Notes: a model not told the origin generated them from the letters alone. Positions 17,900-26,919 are shown, counted from the stretch's first letter. The stretch is 64,000 nt of DNA from Mycobacterium asiaticum DSM 44297 (GCF_000613245.1 NZ_HG964936.1:962821-1026820); one strand, 5' to 3'. Made by a program: numbers and translations.

Positions 17900-19223
17900 A
17901 TCGAAAGGTAGTGCCGTAGTACTCGGCGCGGGCATCGCCGGACTGCTTGCCGCGCGGGTACTCGCCGATTTCTACGGAGACGTGACCGTCGTCGAGCGCG
18001 ATGTATTGCCCAACGGACCGTTGAATCGTCGGGGAGTGCCCCAGGGTGGGTTGCCGCACATCCCGGCGGCACGAGCCACTCAAAGTATGGAAAAGCTGTT
18101 TCCTGGCTTCCTTGCCGACCTTGTCGCCGGCGGTGCGCGGGTCTGGAACGACGGTGATCTGTCGCGGCTTTGCATGAACTTCGGCGGGCACCAACTGTTG
18201 CGGTCTGGGAGCATTCCGGACCCGGAATCAATCGTCGTCCACTACGCGCATCGGCCCTTTCTCGAATGGCAGCTGCGTCGCCGCGTGCAGGCCATTCCCA
18301 ACGTGACGTTTGCCGAGGCCCACGACGCGGTGCGCCTGACGTCGACCGGGCAGCGCGGCCGGGTCACCGGCGTCGTGTTGGCGCGGCGCGACTCCGGTGC
18401 CGAACGAACCCTGGCGACAGACCTGGTGGTGGACGCCACCGGGCGCGGCTCCCGGACGCCGGTCTTCTTGGAGCAATTGGGCTATCGCCGTCCGCCGGAA
18501 AGTGAACTGAAGGTGCACGTTACCTATTCCGGCCTGCCGATCTACGTGGCGCCCGGCAGCTTGCGCGAGAACATCACCCTCACCGCGGCCGAACCCAACC
18601 GCCCACTGGCGTTCGCGATGTTCGCCGGCGAGAACGATAATTACATGTTGGCGGTGCAGACGCTGGCCGGGCATCCGGCGCCCACCGACCGTTCTTCGTT
18701 GTTCGCCTGCCTCACAGGTGTCGCGCCCCCTCATGTGCTGGCGGCCGCGCGGTCCGCGGAACCCCTCGCCGACGTCATGCAATACAAGTTCCCGGCGAAC
18801 CGTTGGCGCCGCTACGACAAGCTGACCCACACACCCGATGGCCTGATCGTTATGGGTGACGCCATGTGCACCTTCAACCCGCTCTACGGCCAGGGCATGT
18901 CGATCGCCGCCATCGAGGCATTGATCCTGCGCGATTGTCTGCGCAACGGTGACGACGACCTGCCGCGGCGATTCTTTCGCCGCGCGGCGAAAGAAGTGGG
19001 CGTGGCTTGGCAGATGGCGGTGAGTTCTGACCTTGCGCTGCCGCAGATCGCGGGGAAGCGAACCGCGTCGGTCCGGATCCGAAATGCAGTCGTTGATCGC
19101 ATGGTTACCGCGGCGCAAACCGATCCGCTGGTGTTTCAGCGGTTCCTGCACCTGATGAATATGGTCGGTCGCCGCGGGCCGCTCACCATCGCATCAACGT
19201 TGCTGCGCACCGCTATTCGATGA
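17892..19223 (+). CDS. FAD-dependent oxidoreductase / monooxygenase
   Basis: A 443-residue flavoprotein. The N-terminal FAD-binding Rossmann motif is VLGAGIAGLLAARVLAD, followed by the VVERD segment. A DATGRGS motif sits near residue 180 and the second FAD motif MGDAMCTFNPLYGQGMS near 320. These are typical of p-hydroxybenzoate-hydroxylase or geranylgeranyl-reductase-like enzymes. GTG 17892 has GGAG six bases upstream and overlaps the AraC stop. The methyltransferase gene follows immediately. The substrate is unknown; hydroxylation of an aromatic or polyketide-like substrate fits the cluster. Confidence 0.85.
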   Translation: MSESKGSAVVLGAGIAGLLAARVLADFYGDVTVVERDVLPNGPLNRRGVPQGGLPHIPAARATQSMEKLFPGFLADLVAGGARVWNDGDLSRLCMNFGGHQLLRSGSIPDPESIVVHYAHRPFLEWQLRRRVQAIPNVTFAEAHDAVRLTSTGQRGRVTGVVLARRDSGAERTLATDLVVDATGRGSRTPVFLEQLGYRRPPESELKVHVTYSGLPIYVAPGSLRENITLTAAEPNRPLAFAMFAGENDNYMLAVQTLAGHPAPTDRSSLFACLTGVAPPHVLAAARSAEPLADVMQYKFPANRWRRYDKLTHTPDGLIVMGDAMCTFNPLYGQGMSIAAIEALILRDCLRNGDDDLPRRFFRRAAKEVGVAWQMAVSSDLALPQIAGKRTASVRIRNAVVDRMVTAAQTDPLVFQRFLHLMNMVGRRGPLTIASTLLRTAIR

Positions 19224-19234
19224 GAAGGGACAAC

Positions 19235-20140
19235 ATGGCACGAAGTGAGAACGACACCTGGGACCTCGCGACGAGCGTGGGTGTGACAGCCACCATGGTC
19301 GCTGCGGCCAGGGCGGCGGCCAGCAGGCAGCCAGATCCGATCATCAATGATCCCTACGCCGCACCACTGGTCTGCGCCGCGGGTGTCGATTTCTTCGCCC
19401 GGCTAGCACGCGGTGATCTCGAGTATTCCGATCTCGGAAGTGCTTGGATCGCTGACTTTTTCGCGGTAAGGGCGCGTTACTTCGACCAATTCTTCCCGGA
19501 TGCGACGGCCGCCGGTATCCGGCAGGCGGTGATCGTCGGATCGGGGCTGGATTCTCGTGTCTACCGGCTGGCATGGCCTGCGGGTGTGGTGGTCTACGAG
19601 ATCGATCAACCGGCGGTGCTTGAGTTCAAGAGCTCTACGTTGGCTGAAATCGGGGCGCGTCCGTCGGTGGAATTGCGCACGGTGGGAACCGATCTGCGCC
19701 AGGACTGGCCAATAGCGCTGCGCCAGGCCGGCTTTGACAGCTCGATGCCCAGCGCGTGGATGCTCGAGGGACTGATGATCGGATATCTTCCTGGTGACGC
19801 ACAGAATCGGATGCTGGACGACATAACCGCGCTCAGCGCCCCGGGCAGCCGTCTGATCGCCGACCATTTGCCCCGCGGGGCCCGGTCCATCGGAACCTTG
19901 ATGGGGGCGGTCGCGGAAACCTGGCGGCAGCACGGCCTCGACGCCGACTTCAGCGGGCTGACGTATACGCATGAACGCAATGACGCAGAGGACTATTTGC
20001 AAACGCACGGCTGGGCCACCAGCTCCCGCGAGTTGAGCGACCTGCTGCAGGCGGCGGACGTCCCGGTGGGGGACATGGACACCAGCCCCAACGGGCAGGG
20101 CGCGATCAGATATTTGCTGGCCGCGCGAACCGCTCCGTGA
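19235..20140 (+). CDS. SAM-dependent methyltransferase (TIGR00027 / leucine carboxyl methyltransferase-like)
   Basis: A 301-residue member of the large mycobacterial SAM-methyltransferase family. The N-terminal MARSENDTWDLATSVGVTAT is a family signature. Next come DPYAAPLV, the SAM-binding VIVGSGLDSRVYRL, the acidic YEIDQPAVLEFK, and WMLEGLMIGYLP. I chose ATG 19235 with AGAAGGGA upstream rather than ATG 19220, which overlaps the preceding stop. The methyl acceptor is not known. Confidence 0.9.
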   Translation: MARSENDTWDLATSVGVTATMVAAARAAASRQPDPIINDPYAAPLVCAAGVDFFARLARGDLEYSDLGSAWIADFFAVRARYFDQFFPDATAAGIRQAVIVGSGLDSRVYRLAWPAGVVVYEIDQPAVLEFKSSTLAEIGARPSVELRTVGTDLRQDWPIALRQAGFDSSMPSAWMLEGLMIGYLPGDAQNRMLDDITALSAPGSRLIADHLPRGARSIGTLMGAVAETWRQHGLDADFSGLTYTHERNDAEDYLQTHGWATSSRELSDLLQAADVPVGDMDTSPNGQGAIRYLLAARTAP

Positions 20141-20343
20141 CCCAAAGTGTGGGAAAGACGTCTGGTTGCCCTAAGTAGGTGAGCGGCCCGGGCGCGCATG
20201 CTTGACGCATGAATTCGAAGTCCCGATCGGTACCGCGATGGTGTATCGCGGCCTCGTGCGGAAGCGTTTGGGCGACCGTGCTGCTCGGCCGGGATTCGAA
20301 TGCGAAAAGTCCGGCACCGCAACGGGTAGAGGAGGCGGCTCCC

Positions 20344-20781
20344 ATGACCGAGACACAAGTGACGGGCCGGCGGTTGGTCTGGCATGGCATGGTGCTATTC
20401 CTGATCGGCGTAGTGACCGGCACCCAGCAACGCCGCTTCACCAATATGCGCATGGCGCTTTCGGCGCACCTGGAGGGGGTGATGAACGGCACCTTCCTGA
20501 TCGTGCTGGGTGCGATCTGGACCCAGGTCAAGCTGCCGCCCAACCTCGGCCGCGCGGCCCGCTGGACGACGCTGTACGGCACCTACGGCAACTGGCTGTT
20601 CACCACCATCGGCGCCGCGCTCGGCACCGCCGCCGCCAATCCGACCCTGTCCCAAGGACATCACGGCAAGCCATCACAGGAACGATTCGTTCTGTTGGGT
20701 TTCCGCAGCATGCGATACGCGTTTCTGGCCGCGCTGGTGCTCATTGTTTCGGGCTTGACCCGTGGACTTTCCGAGGAGTGA
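20344..20781 (+). CDS. Hydroxylaminobenzene-mutase-like small membrane protein
   Basis: A 145-residue protein with four hydrophobic segments. The blocks MVLFLIGVVTGTQQRRFTNM and MALSAHLEGVMNGTFLIVLG resemble HabA/HabB hydroxylaminobenzene mutases, which rearrange hydroxylaminoarenes to 2-aminophenols. The start is ATG 20344 with GAGGAGG at good spacing. The frame continues upstream to 20209 without a good start. The UbiX gene follows after five bases with its own Shine-Dalgarno, so the genes are cotranscribed. The assignment rests on remembered family sequence and is moderate. Confidence 0.65.
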   Translation: MTETQVTGRRLVWHGMVLFLIGVVTGTQQRRFTNMRMALSAHLEGVMNGTFLIVLGAIWTQVKLPPNLGRAARWTTLYGTYGNWLFTTIGAALGTAAANPTLSQGHHGKPSQERFVLLGFRSMRYAFLAALVLIVSGLTRGLSEE

Positions 20782-20786
20782 TCATC

Positions 20787-21380
20787 ATGCGCTTGGTAGT
20801 TGGCATGACCGGTGCAACCGGAGCCGCCCTGGGTATCCGGCTGCTCGAAGTTCTCCGCGACCTTGACGTTGAAACCCATCTCGTCCTGAGCGATTGGGCT
20901 CGCGCGACGATAAAGATGGAGACCGACCACACCGTCAACGACGTCCGGGCATTGGCGTCACACGCATACAGCGCCCGGGACCTCGCCGCCGGCATTTCCA
21001 GTGGCTCCTTCCGCACGGACGGCATGGTCGTCTGTCCGTGCAGCATGAAAACCCTGAGCGCCATCCGGATCGGCTTCAGCGACAACCTGATCACCCGTGC
21101 GGCCGACGTGACGCTGAAGGAGCGACGGAAGCTTGTCTTGGTCGCGCGTGAGGCGCCGCTGAGCGAGATCCATCTGGACAACATGCAGTACCTGGCACGG
21201 ATGGGCGCGGTGATCTTCCCACCGACGGTGGCGTATTACGCGCGGCCCACCTCCATCGCTGAGGTGACGGATTACGTCGTCGGCCGGGTCATCGATCAAC
21301 TCGGCATCGAGCACGACCTGATCAAACGCTGGAAGGACGGCGTGAACGGCACGCGATCGGTTGTAGGGGTGACATCATGA
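20787..21380 (+). CDS. ubiX: UbiX-family flavin prenyltransferase
   Basis: A 197-residue UbiX/Pad1 protein that makes prenylated FMN, the cofactor of UbiD decarboxylases. Visible are the FMN-binding VGMTGATGAALGIRLLE, the SGSFRTDGMVVCPCSMKTLSAI block, and RRKLVLVAREAPLSEIHLDNM with the phosphate-binding RE. GAGGAG lies 8-13 bases before ATG 20787. Its stop overlaps the UbiD-like gene by four bases (ATGA). Direct pairing with a UbiD gene makes the assignment strong. Confidence 0.92.
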   Translation: MRLVVGMTGATGAALGIRLLEVLRDLDVETHLVLSDWARATIKMETDHTVNDVRALASHAYSARDLAAGISSGSFRTDGMVVCPCSMKTLSAIRIGFSDNLITRAADVTLKERRKLVLVAREAPLSEIHLDNMQYLARMGAVIFPPTVAYYARPTSIAEVTDYVVGRVIDQLGIEHDLIKRWKDGVNGTRSVVGVTS

Positions 21381-22930
21381 GTGAACCGGCCGCACCGGAC
21401 CTGCGCAGCTGGCTGGCCACCCTAGAGGCCGCGGGTCAACTGCGCCACATCACGGCTCGCGTCGACTGGGACGAGGAAATCGGCGCGATCACGCGGGCGA
21501 ATCTGTCCCTCGGTGGTCCCGCGCTGCTGTTCGAGAACATCGTCGGCCACGAAAACACCCGGTGCACTAAGTTTCTGACGTCGGCGATCGGAAACCGTTG
21601 TCAGATCCGGCTCATGCTGGGTCTGCCGCCGAACGCCAGCGATGCAGCCGTAGTCCGTCACCTCAAAGACGCTTTCCGGCAACCGGTTGCACCACGCATC
21701 GTGGAAACCGGTCCGGTCAAGGAGAACATCGTCTCCGCCGATGAGATCGACCTCTGGCAGTTTCCGGCGCCGAAATGGCATGCGGCAGACGGCGGTCGGT
21801 ATATCGACACGTTCTGCGGCGTCGTAACCGAAGACAAGGTGACCGGCCGCGACAACATCGGCGTCTACCGCGGCATGATCGTCGACCGCGACAAGATCGC
21901 CAAGCTGTTGGCACCCATCCAGGGCTGGGGCGGTCATCTTCAGCAGTACAAGCCCGAGCCGATGCCGGTGGCCATCGTCTACGGCTGGCACGACGTGTTG
22001 CCGTTCTGCGCCGGCAGCCCGTTCCCGAAGGATGTCTGCGAATGGGACATGATGGGCGCGCTGCTCGGCCGGCCGGTGGAACTGGTGGCATGTGAAACGG
22101 TCCCGCTGCACGTCCCTGCCAGCGCGGAGATCGTCGTTGAGGGTTATCTCGACCCTGACCCGGCCACGTATCTGCCCGAGGGGCCGTTCGCGGAGTACCC
22201 GGGTTACCTGGACGGCCACGCGGCGCCGACACCGGTGCTGCGGGTCACCCGGATCACCCATCGCGACGATCCGGTGTTACGGGGTTCGTTGGAGGGCATG
22301 CGGCCGGGATTCCTCGTCGAAGACTCGATGATCAACTACGCGCGCTCGGCGATCGCCTGGAACTTGCTCGAAAGCGCCGGGGTTCGCGGCGTGACCGATG
22401 TGTGGATGTCGCAGGTGTCGAACGGCACCAACATCGTCGTCCAGGTCCACAAGGCCTACCGCGGACACGCGCAGCAGGTCGCCGCCGCGCTTTGGGGCAC
22501 CAGCGGATCCATCTGGTTCTACAAGAACGTGATGGTCGTCGAGGAGGACATCGACATCCACGATCCGGAGGCACTCGACTGGGCGATGGCCTACCGTGTC
22601 AACGCCGGCCTGGGCGATATTTCGTTTTACGGGCCCACCCTCGGCTCACCGCTGGACCCTTCCACGCCACCGGAGAAGGCGGACATGGCCAGATACGGCA
22701 GTGGCGAATGGACGCGGGTGCTCATCGACGCGACGCGAAGCTGGGAGTTTGAACCGCGCCCGGAGTGGGGTGGACGTCACTATCCGGCGATCAACAAGCT
22801 CTCGCCGGCGCTGGAGGCCCGGGTCGCTGCCCGCTGGGACGAACTGGGAATCGGCATCCCGTACCTGCGTGCCGACCGCCGTGAACTGCTGACGATGGAA
22901 CAGCTCAGCAAGCGTCTGCCGGACGTCTAG
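21377..22930 (+). CDS. UbiD-family prFMN-dependent decarboxylase
   Basis: A 517-residue UbiD-type reversible (de)carboxylase. Recognisable blocks are RHLKDAFRQPVAPRIV, the prFMN/metal-binding NIGVYRGMIVDRDK, and the catalytic Glu region PEGPFAEYPGYLDG. The Trp-rich KNVMVVEEDIDIHDPEALDWAM and TRSWEFEPRPEWGG follow. It is translationally coupled to UbiX. The substrate is probably an aromatic or alpha,beta-unsaturated acid, but family members are too diverse to say which. The TAG overlaps the end of the convergent rtcB gene by four bases. Confidence 0.9.
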   Translation: MSEPAAPDLRSWLATLEAAGQLRHITARVDWDEEIGAITRANLSLGGPALLFENIVGHENTRCTKFLTSAIGNRCQIRLMLGLPPNASDAAVVRHLKDAFRQPVAPRIVETGPVKENIVSADEIDLWQFPAPKWHAADGGRYIDTFCGVVTEDKVTGRDNIGVYRGMIVDRDKIAKLLAPIQGWGGHLQQYKPEPMPVAIVYGWHDVLPFCAGSPFPKDVCEWDMMGALLGRPVELVACETVPLHVPASAEIVVEGYLDPDPATYLPEGPFAEYPGYLDGHAAPTPVLRVTRITHRDDPVLRGSLEGMRPGFLVEDSMINYARSAIAWNLLESAGVRGVTDVWMSQVSNGTNIVVQVHKAYRGHAQQVAAALWGTSGSIWFYKNVMVVEEDIDIHDPEALDWAMAYRVNAGLGDISFYGPTLGSPLDPSTPPEKADMARYGSGEWTRVLIDATRSWEFEPRPEWGGRHYPAINKLSPALEARVAARWDELGIGIPYLRADRRELLTMEQLSKRLPDV

Positions 22931-24132
22931 GTGCCCTTGACGTTCATGATCTGCCGCAGCGAGGTGACGATCTCGACGAGCGGTTCCGCGTCCGCCATCA
23001 CCTGGTCAATGTCCTTATATGCCTGCGGAATCTCGTCAATCCACGCCTTGCCGTGCCGGTATTCGATACCCACCATGGCGGCGGCCAAGTCCTGCTCGGA
23101 GAACAGCTTCTTGGCCTTCGTCCTGCTGTAGCGGCGGCCGGCGCCGTGCGGCGCCGACCACAAGCCGTCGCCATTGCCCTTGCCGCGCACAATGTATGAC
23201 CGGCTGCCCATCGAGCCCGGGATGATGCCCAGCTTGCCCCTCGACGCGTCGATGGCGCCCTTGCGGGTGAGCCAGACGGTCTCACCGTCGATCTTGGTGG
23301 GGACCGTGTAGTTGTGGTGGGTGTTGACGCGGTCTGCTTCCACGTGTTCGGTTGTCACGCCCAGCCATTCGGCGAAGACGTGCACGAAACGGTCCATCAT
23401 CTCGGCACGGTTGAGGTAGGCGAATCGTTGTGCCCAGTGCAGATCCTTGATGTAGCGGTCGAATTCGGGCGAGCCTTCCTGGAGATACGCGAGGTCCCGG
23501 TTCGGCAGCTTGATCAAGGGGTCCTTCGTGCACTGCTGCAGCGCGATGTTGATGTGGCGTTGTGCAATCTTGTTGCCGACGCCGCGGGAGCCGCTGTGCA
23601 GGAACAGCCACACGTTGTCGTCGGTGTCCAAACATAATTCGATGAAGTGGTTGCCACCGCCAAGAGATCCCAACTGCTCCATCCACTTTGGGCTGTGTGA
23701 CAGGTCGACGCGCAGCTCTTGCTGCAACTGTGTCAACTCGTCGTGTTTCTCGGCGGTGAACGGGAACCGCTGCAGCGACTTGTTGTAATTGCCAGGTGAC
23801 AAAGGAATCGCGTCCTCGACCGCACGCCGAAGCGCGGGCAACTTCGGTCGGTAGTCCCCGCCGAACTTCTCCGACAGGTCGGCCTCGGTGAGCCGCGTCT
23901 TTGCGGCGACCATTCCGCAACCGATGTCCACCCCGACCGCTGCCGGGATGACCGCGCCTTTGGTGGGGATGACGGTGCCGACGGCCGAACCCTTGCCGAG
24001 GTGCGCGTCGGGCATCAGCGCGACGTGCGGATGCACGAACGGCATCGACGCGGTCGTCTTCGCCTGCGCGACGGTCTCGCCCTCGATCTCGGTGGCGAAG
24101 CTGACCAGCTTCGGCCCGAGGCGTTGCGACAT
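22927..24132 (-). CDS. rtcB: RtcB-family RNA ligase
   Basis: A 401-residue GTP-dependent, Mn2+-dependent RNA ligase joining 2',3'-cyclic phosphate or 3'-phosphate ends to 5'-OH. Metal and GMP sites are visible: GVDIGCGM, GSLGGGNHFIEL, FLHSGSRGVGNKIA, NTHHNYT, and the guanylylated His in WSAPHGAGRRYSR. The start is ATG 24132, preceded by AGGAGA. No archease gene is nearby. The gene diverges from the initiator tRNA gene. Its end overlaps the UbiD-like gene, so there is no room for a terminator between them. Confidence 0.95.
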   Translation of the reverse strand: MSQRLGPKLVSFATEIEGETVAQAKTTASMPFVHPHVALMPDAHLGKGSAVGTVIPTKGAVIPAAVGVDIGCGMVAAKTRLTEADLSEKFGGDYRPKLPALRRAVEDAIPLSPGNYNKSLQRFPFTAEKHDELTQLQQELRVDLSHSPKWMEQLGSLGGGNHFIELCLDTDDNVWLFLHSGSRGVGNKIAQRHINIALQQCTKDPLIKLPNRDLAYLQEGSPEFDRYIKDLHWAQRFAYLNRAEMMDRFVHVFAEWLGVTTEHVEADRVNTHHNYTVPTKIDGETVWLTRKGAIDASRGKLGIIPGSMGSRSYIVRGKGNGDGLWSAPHGAGRRYSRTKAKKLFSEQDLAAAMVGIEYRHGKAWIDEIPQAYKDIDQVMADAEPLVEIVTSLRQIMNVKGT

Positions 24133-24232
24133 GGCCGTCTCCTAGGGCGATCTCGAATAGCGCGGGTGTTCCTCGTGGTACTACCCGGTTCTTGATGGCG
24201 CAAGCGACCCGTCGTGCGGCTGACCGCGCGAT

Positions 24233-24262
24233 TTGGTCAGGCCCGCTCGGGTTGGGTAACCT
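24233..24262 (+). promoter_or_regulatory. Putative promoter of the initiator tRNA gene
   Basis: TTGGTC (24233-24238) and TAACCT (24257-24262) are separated by 18 bases and lie just upstream of the tRNA. This is a reasonable housekeeping -35/-10 pair, read by eye. Confidence 0.45.
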
Positions 24263-24274
24263 TGCGTTTACCGA

Positions 24275-24351
24275 CGCGGGGTGGAGCAGCTCGGTAGCTC
24301 GCTGGGCTCATAACCCAGAGGTCGCAGGTTCGAATCCTGTCCCCGCTACCA
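24275..24351 (+). tRNA. Initiator tRNA-fMet (CAT)
   Basis: A 77-nt cloverleaf with CCA encoded. The acceptor arm is CGCGGGG/CCCCGCT with an unpaired first position, as in initiators. The D arm contains GAGCAGCTCGGTAGCTC. The anticodon arm CTGGG-CTCATAA-CCCAG has anticodon CAT and the three GGG:CCC pairs that mark initiator tRNAs. The T arm contains GGTTCGAATCC. Both the 1-72 mismatch and the GC triplet support fMet over elongator Met. Confidence 0.95.
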
Positions 24352-24355
24352 GCGG

Positions 24356-24390
24356 AAATGGCCCTCAGGCGCAAGCCTGGGGGCCATTTT
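24356..24390 (+). terminator. Rho-independent terminator after the tRNA
   Basis: AAATGGCCCTCAGGC (24356-24370), loop GCAA, and GCCTGGGGGCCATTTT (24375-24390) form a strong stem ending in a T-run. It begins five bases after the tRNA CCA and lies just beyond the stop of the convergent P450 gene. Confidence 0.85.
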
Positions 24391-24425
24391 CATGCCCGCT
24401 GGCCAGCCCACACCCCAATCCGGCG

Positions 24426-25724
24426 TTACGCCGCGGTCAGTCGAACGGGTAGCCGGGTCGGTCCGCGCAGGGAGCTGTGGGTGGACCATGTCGTGGGGCC
24501 CGCGGGTGTGATCCGGCTGACGCGGGTGATGAGTTGTCGCAGTACGGCTTGTGCTTCCATGCGCGCCAGGGGTGCACCGAGGCACATGTGTGCGCCATAG
24601 CCGAAGGCAACGTGGGTGCGCGGGTTGCGGTCAGCGCGGTACTGGTCTGGTTCCTCAAATGCTGTTGGGTCGCGGTTGGCCGCTCCGAACGACAGGAGGA
24701 CGCGTGAACCATTGGGAATGGTGACATCACCGACCTGATAGTCGGCGCGGGTGTAGCGGTAGAGATTCTGGATTGGGGTGGTGGTGCGGAGTTGTTCTTC
24801 GACGGCCAGCGGGACGAGATCGGGTTGGGCGCGGATCATTTCGTACTGATCGGGGTGATGGGCCAGAGTGTCGAACATGCCGCCGAGGAGGTTCGTCGTC
24901 GTCTCATTTCCGGCGATGAGTAGATGGATTGCGATGAGCAGCAGTTGACGATCGGTGAGGCTGCCGTCGGTGTTGTGTGCCAGGAGTCGCCCGAGCACCG
25001 TGTTGGATCCTTTGAGTTCCCCCGCGGTGAACTGCTTGACGAAGTAGCGCTGCAGCGCGGCCATGGCAGTCACGGACCGTGCAGCGCCGATCAGTCCGGG
25101 AAGTGTCGGGGTCACGTCCATGACTCCGACGCCGCGTTCGGACCATCGGCGGAAGTCGCCGACGTCATCGTTGGGTATGCCGAGGATCTGAGCTATCAGA
25201 CGTATCGGCATCGGTATGGCTAACCGCCGCACGACATCACAGCCTGGATTGGCAAGTACGTCACCGACGAGCTCTTCGGCCAGCTGCTCGATCATGCCCT
25301 GCCAGGCGTTCATGGCTCCTTTGCTGAAGCCCGGCTGGACTTGTCTGCGCAGGCGCGCGTGCTCCTCGCCGTCGGTGAGCACGGCCAACGGCGCGGACAT
25401 TCTCAGTCGGGTGACTCCTTGGGAGCTGGTGACCTGGTCGGTGTCGCGCAACGCGGCCCGCACGTCGTCGAGCCGACTGATGATGAAGGTGGCGCGCCGG
25501 GGGTTGTAGTGCACCCGTCCACCTCCATGTAGCGCCCGATAGGCGTCAAACGGTTGTGCAGCGGTGAGAGGATCTTGCGGGTCGTAGTCAGTGTTGATTG
25601 CGCCTGTCCACCCGGCGTAGCCGCGGCGGCGGGTCCGGACGGCGGCGGCCAGATTCATCCGCGCGGCGTGGCCAAGCAGTCGGGCGCCTTCTGCTGTTCC
25701 TTGGAAAGCCTGCTTCCCGGCCAT
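24426..25724 (-). CDS. Cytochrome P450
   Basis: A 432-residue bacterial P450. The I-helix oxygen-activation motif is IAGNETTTNL, the ExxR motif is VEEQLR, and the haem-ligand loop is FGYGAHMCLGAPLAR with the axial Cys. It lacks a membrane anchor, so it is soluble. It is the last gene of a minus-strand unit (SDR, 104-aa membrane protein, P450) whose genes overlap or abut. The substrate is unknown; sterol, terpene or fatty-acid oxidation with the SDR acting on the alcohol is a reasonable guess. Confidence 0.95.
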   Translation of the reverse strand: MAGKQAFQGTAEGARLLGHAARMNLAAAVRTRRRGYAGWTGAINTDYDPQDPLTAAQPFDAYRALHGGGRVHYNPRRATFIISRLDDVRAALRDTDQVTSSQGVTRLRMSAPLAVLTDGEEHARLRRQVQPGFSKGAMNAWQGMIEQLAEELVGDVLANPGCDVVRRLAIPMPIRLIAQILGIPNDDVGDFRRWSERGVGVMDVTPTLPGLIGAARSVTAMAALQRYFVKQFTAGELKGSNTVLGRLLAHNTDGSLTDRQLLLIAIHLLIAGNETTTNLLGGMFDTLAHHPDQYEMIRAQPDLVPLAVEEQLRTTTPIQNLYRYTRADYQVGDVTIPNGSRVLLSFGAANRDPTAFEEPDQYRADRNPRTHVAFGYGAHMCLGAPLARMEAQAVLRQLITRVSRITPAGPTTWSTHSSLRGPTRLPVRLTAA

Positions 25725-25726
25725 GC

Positions 25727-26041
25727 TTACCTATCCCACCCGCCACCGACGATTCGCCGCGACCGGAGCTGAGTCGTGGCGATGCAGGTCGTGAGGTAGG
25801 TGATGTAGCACAGCCCGAGTACGTGTGCGCGTCGTCGGGTGCGGGGATTGGCCGCCAGGGTTCCGAGGATCGTTTCGATGCCACCGTTGATGTAGGTGAA
25901 GGCACGCGCGTGGTGGGGGAAACCGAGGCGGTTGAACCGCTCGAACAGGCGCGGCGCCAAGAAGTGCGCCAGCCCGATGCTGATCGCGGCAGCCGCCTGC
26001 ACGGGGCGGTTCTCTTGACGGCGGATACCGATGTCGGTCAC
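25727..26041 (-). CDS. Small membrane protein (DoxX/DUF4267-like)
   Basis: A 104-residue protein with two or three hydrophobic segments (AAAAISIGLAHFLAPRLF, the ARAFTYINGGIETILGTLA region, and HVLGLCYITYLTTCIAT). The early 'LAHFLAPRLFE' resembles small DoxX/DUF4267-type membrane proteins. It starts at a GTG overlapping the SDR stop by four bases and ends two bases before the P450 start, so it belongs to that operon. The function is unknown. Confidence 0.7.
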   Translation of the reverse strand: MTDIGIRRQENRPVQAAAAISIGLAHFLAPRLFERFNRLGFPHHARAFTYINGGIETILGTLAANPRTRRRAHVLGLCYITYLTTCIATTQLRSRRIVGGGWDR

Positions 26042-26919
26042 TGGTTTTCGTTTCTCGTCGAGCCGGAGATGGCGGCTAGCGCTTGACGCGCTGTCGCGAG
26101 TTTGGCTCTCGCTGTCATGGCTGCGAGAACTCCGCCGTCGCAGGCAATGTCAATGCCGGTGAGATAGCTGGCCTTGTCGCTCGCGCAGAATGCCAGTACT
26201 TCGGCGACCTCTTCCGGCCTGCCGATACGCCGGAGCGCGGCCTGCTCGGCGATCGCTTTCGAGCCGGTTCGTTCCTCGAGTCTGCCCATAGCGGTGTCGA
26301 TGGTGCCCGGCGACACCGAGACGATTCGTCCGCCGCGCCCTCCGAACTTGGCCGCCTGCGAGGAGCAATACCAGAGCACGAAATTCTTGCTGATCGAATA
26401 GGCGAACCCGGGCCGCAATGCGGCCGGCACCACATTGCAGGCGGCGGTGATCTTCTTCATGAAGACGTCCCGGTCGTCTAGCGCATACCTGAAACGACGG
26501 TAGGGGGTGAGGGCTCGGGGAAACATGTGGGCCGCGACGGACGCCACGTTGACGATCGCGAATCCTTCCTCGATGGTCGGGTAGAACGCCTCGTTCACGT
26601 TGAGGGTGCCCAGCGCGTTGATGCGCATGATGCGTTCTGCCGATCCCATGCTGGGACTCACACCCGCGGCGTGGATGACCGACCTGACGACGCCGAATCC
26701 CATTGACTGCTCGACCAACTCGGTGACGGACTGATCATTGGTGACGTCGACGACGACGGATTTGCACTCGGCGCCGGTGGCTTCCAGTTCCTTGCCCGCC
26801 GCGTCAAGACCGGCGCGACTGACATCGCAGAGCACGATCGAGTGGTCGCGTCCCAGCAGTTTCGCCGCCGCGAGCCCCATGCCTCCTGCGCCTCCGGTGA
26901 CAACGCACACTTCACGCAT
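26038..26919 (-). CDS. Short-chain dehydrogenase/reductase
   Basis: A 293-residue classical SDR. The cofactor glycine motif is VTGGAGGMGLAAAKLL, the acidic residue after strand 2 (LCDVSRAG) suggests NAD preference, and HAAGVSPS stands in the NNAG position. The catalytic Ser lies in IVNVASVAAH and the YxxxK motif is YSISK. The SPGTIDTAM and GIDIACDGG blocks follow. An insertion of about 30 residues separates the Ser and Tyr motifs. It heads the SDR/membrane-protein/P450 operon and is divergent from a TetR gene that probably regulates it. Confidence 0.92.
   Translation of the reverse strand: MREVCVVTGGAGGMGLAAAKLLGRDHSIVLCDVSRAGLDAAGKELEATGAECKSVVVDVTNDQSVTELVEQSMGFGVVRSVIHAAGVSPSMGSAERIMRINALGTLNVNEAFYPTIEEGFAIVNVASVAAHMFPRALTPYRRFRYALDDRDVFMKKITAACNVVPAALRPGFAYSISKNFVLWYCSSQAAKFGGRGGRIVSVSPGTIDTAMGRLEERTGSKAIAEQAALRRIGRPEEVAEVLAFCASDKASYLTGIDIACDGGVLAAMTARAKLATARQALAAISGSTRNENQ

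Noticed and set aside
24275..24351. tRNA-fMet as an integration (att) site for the middle block
   Set aside because: I saw no second copy of the tRNA 3' end in the window and no integrase gene.
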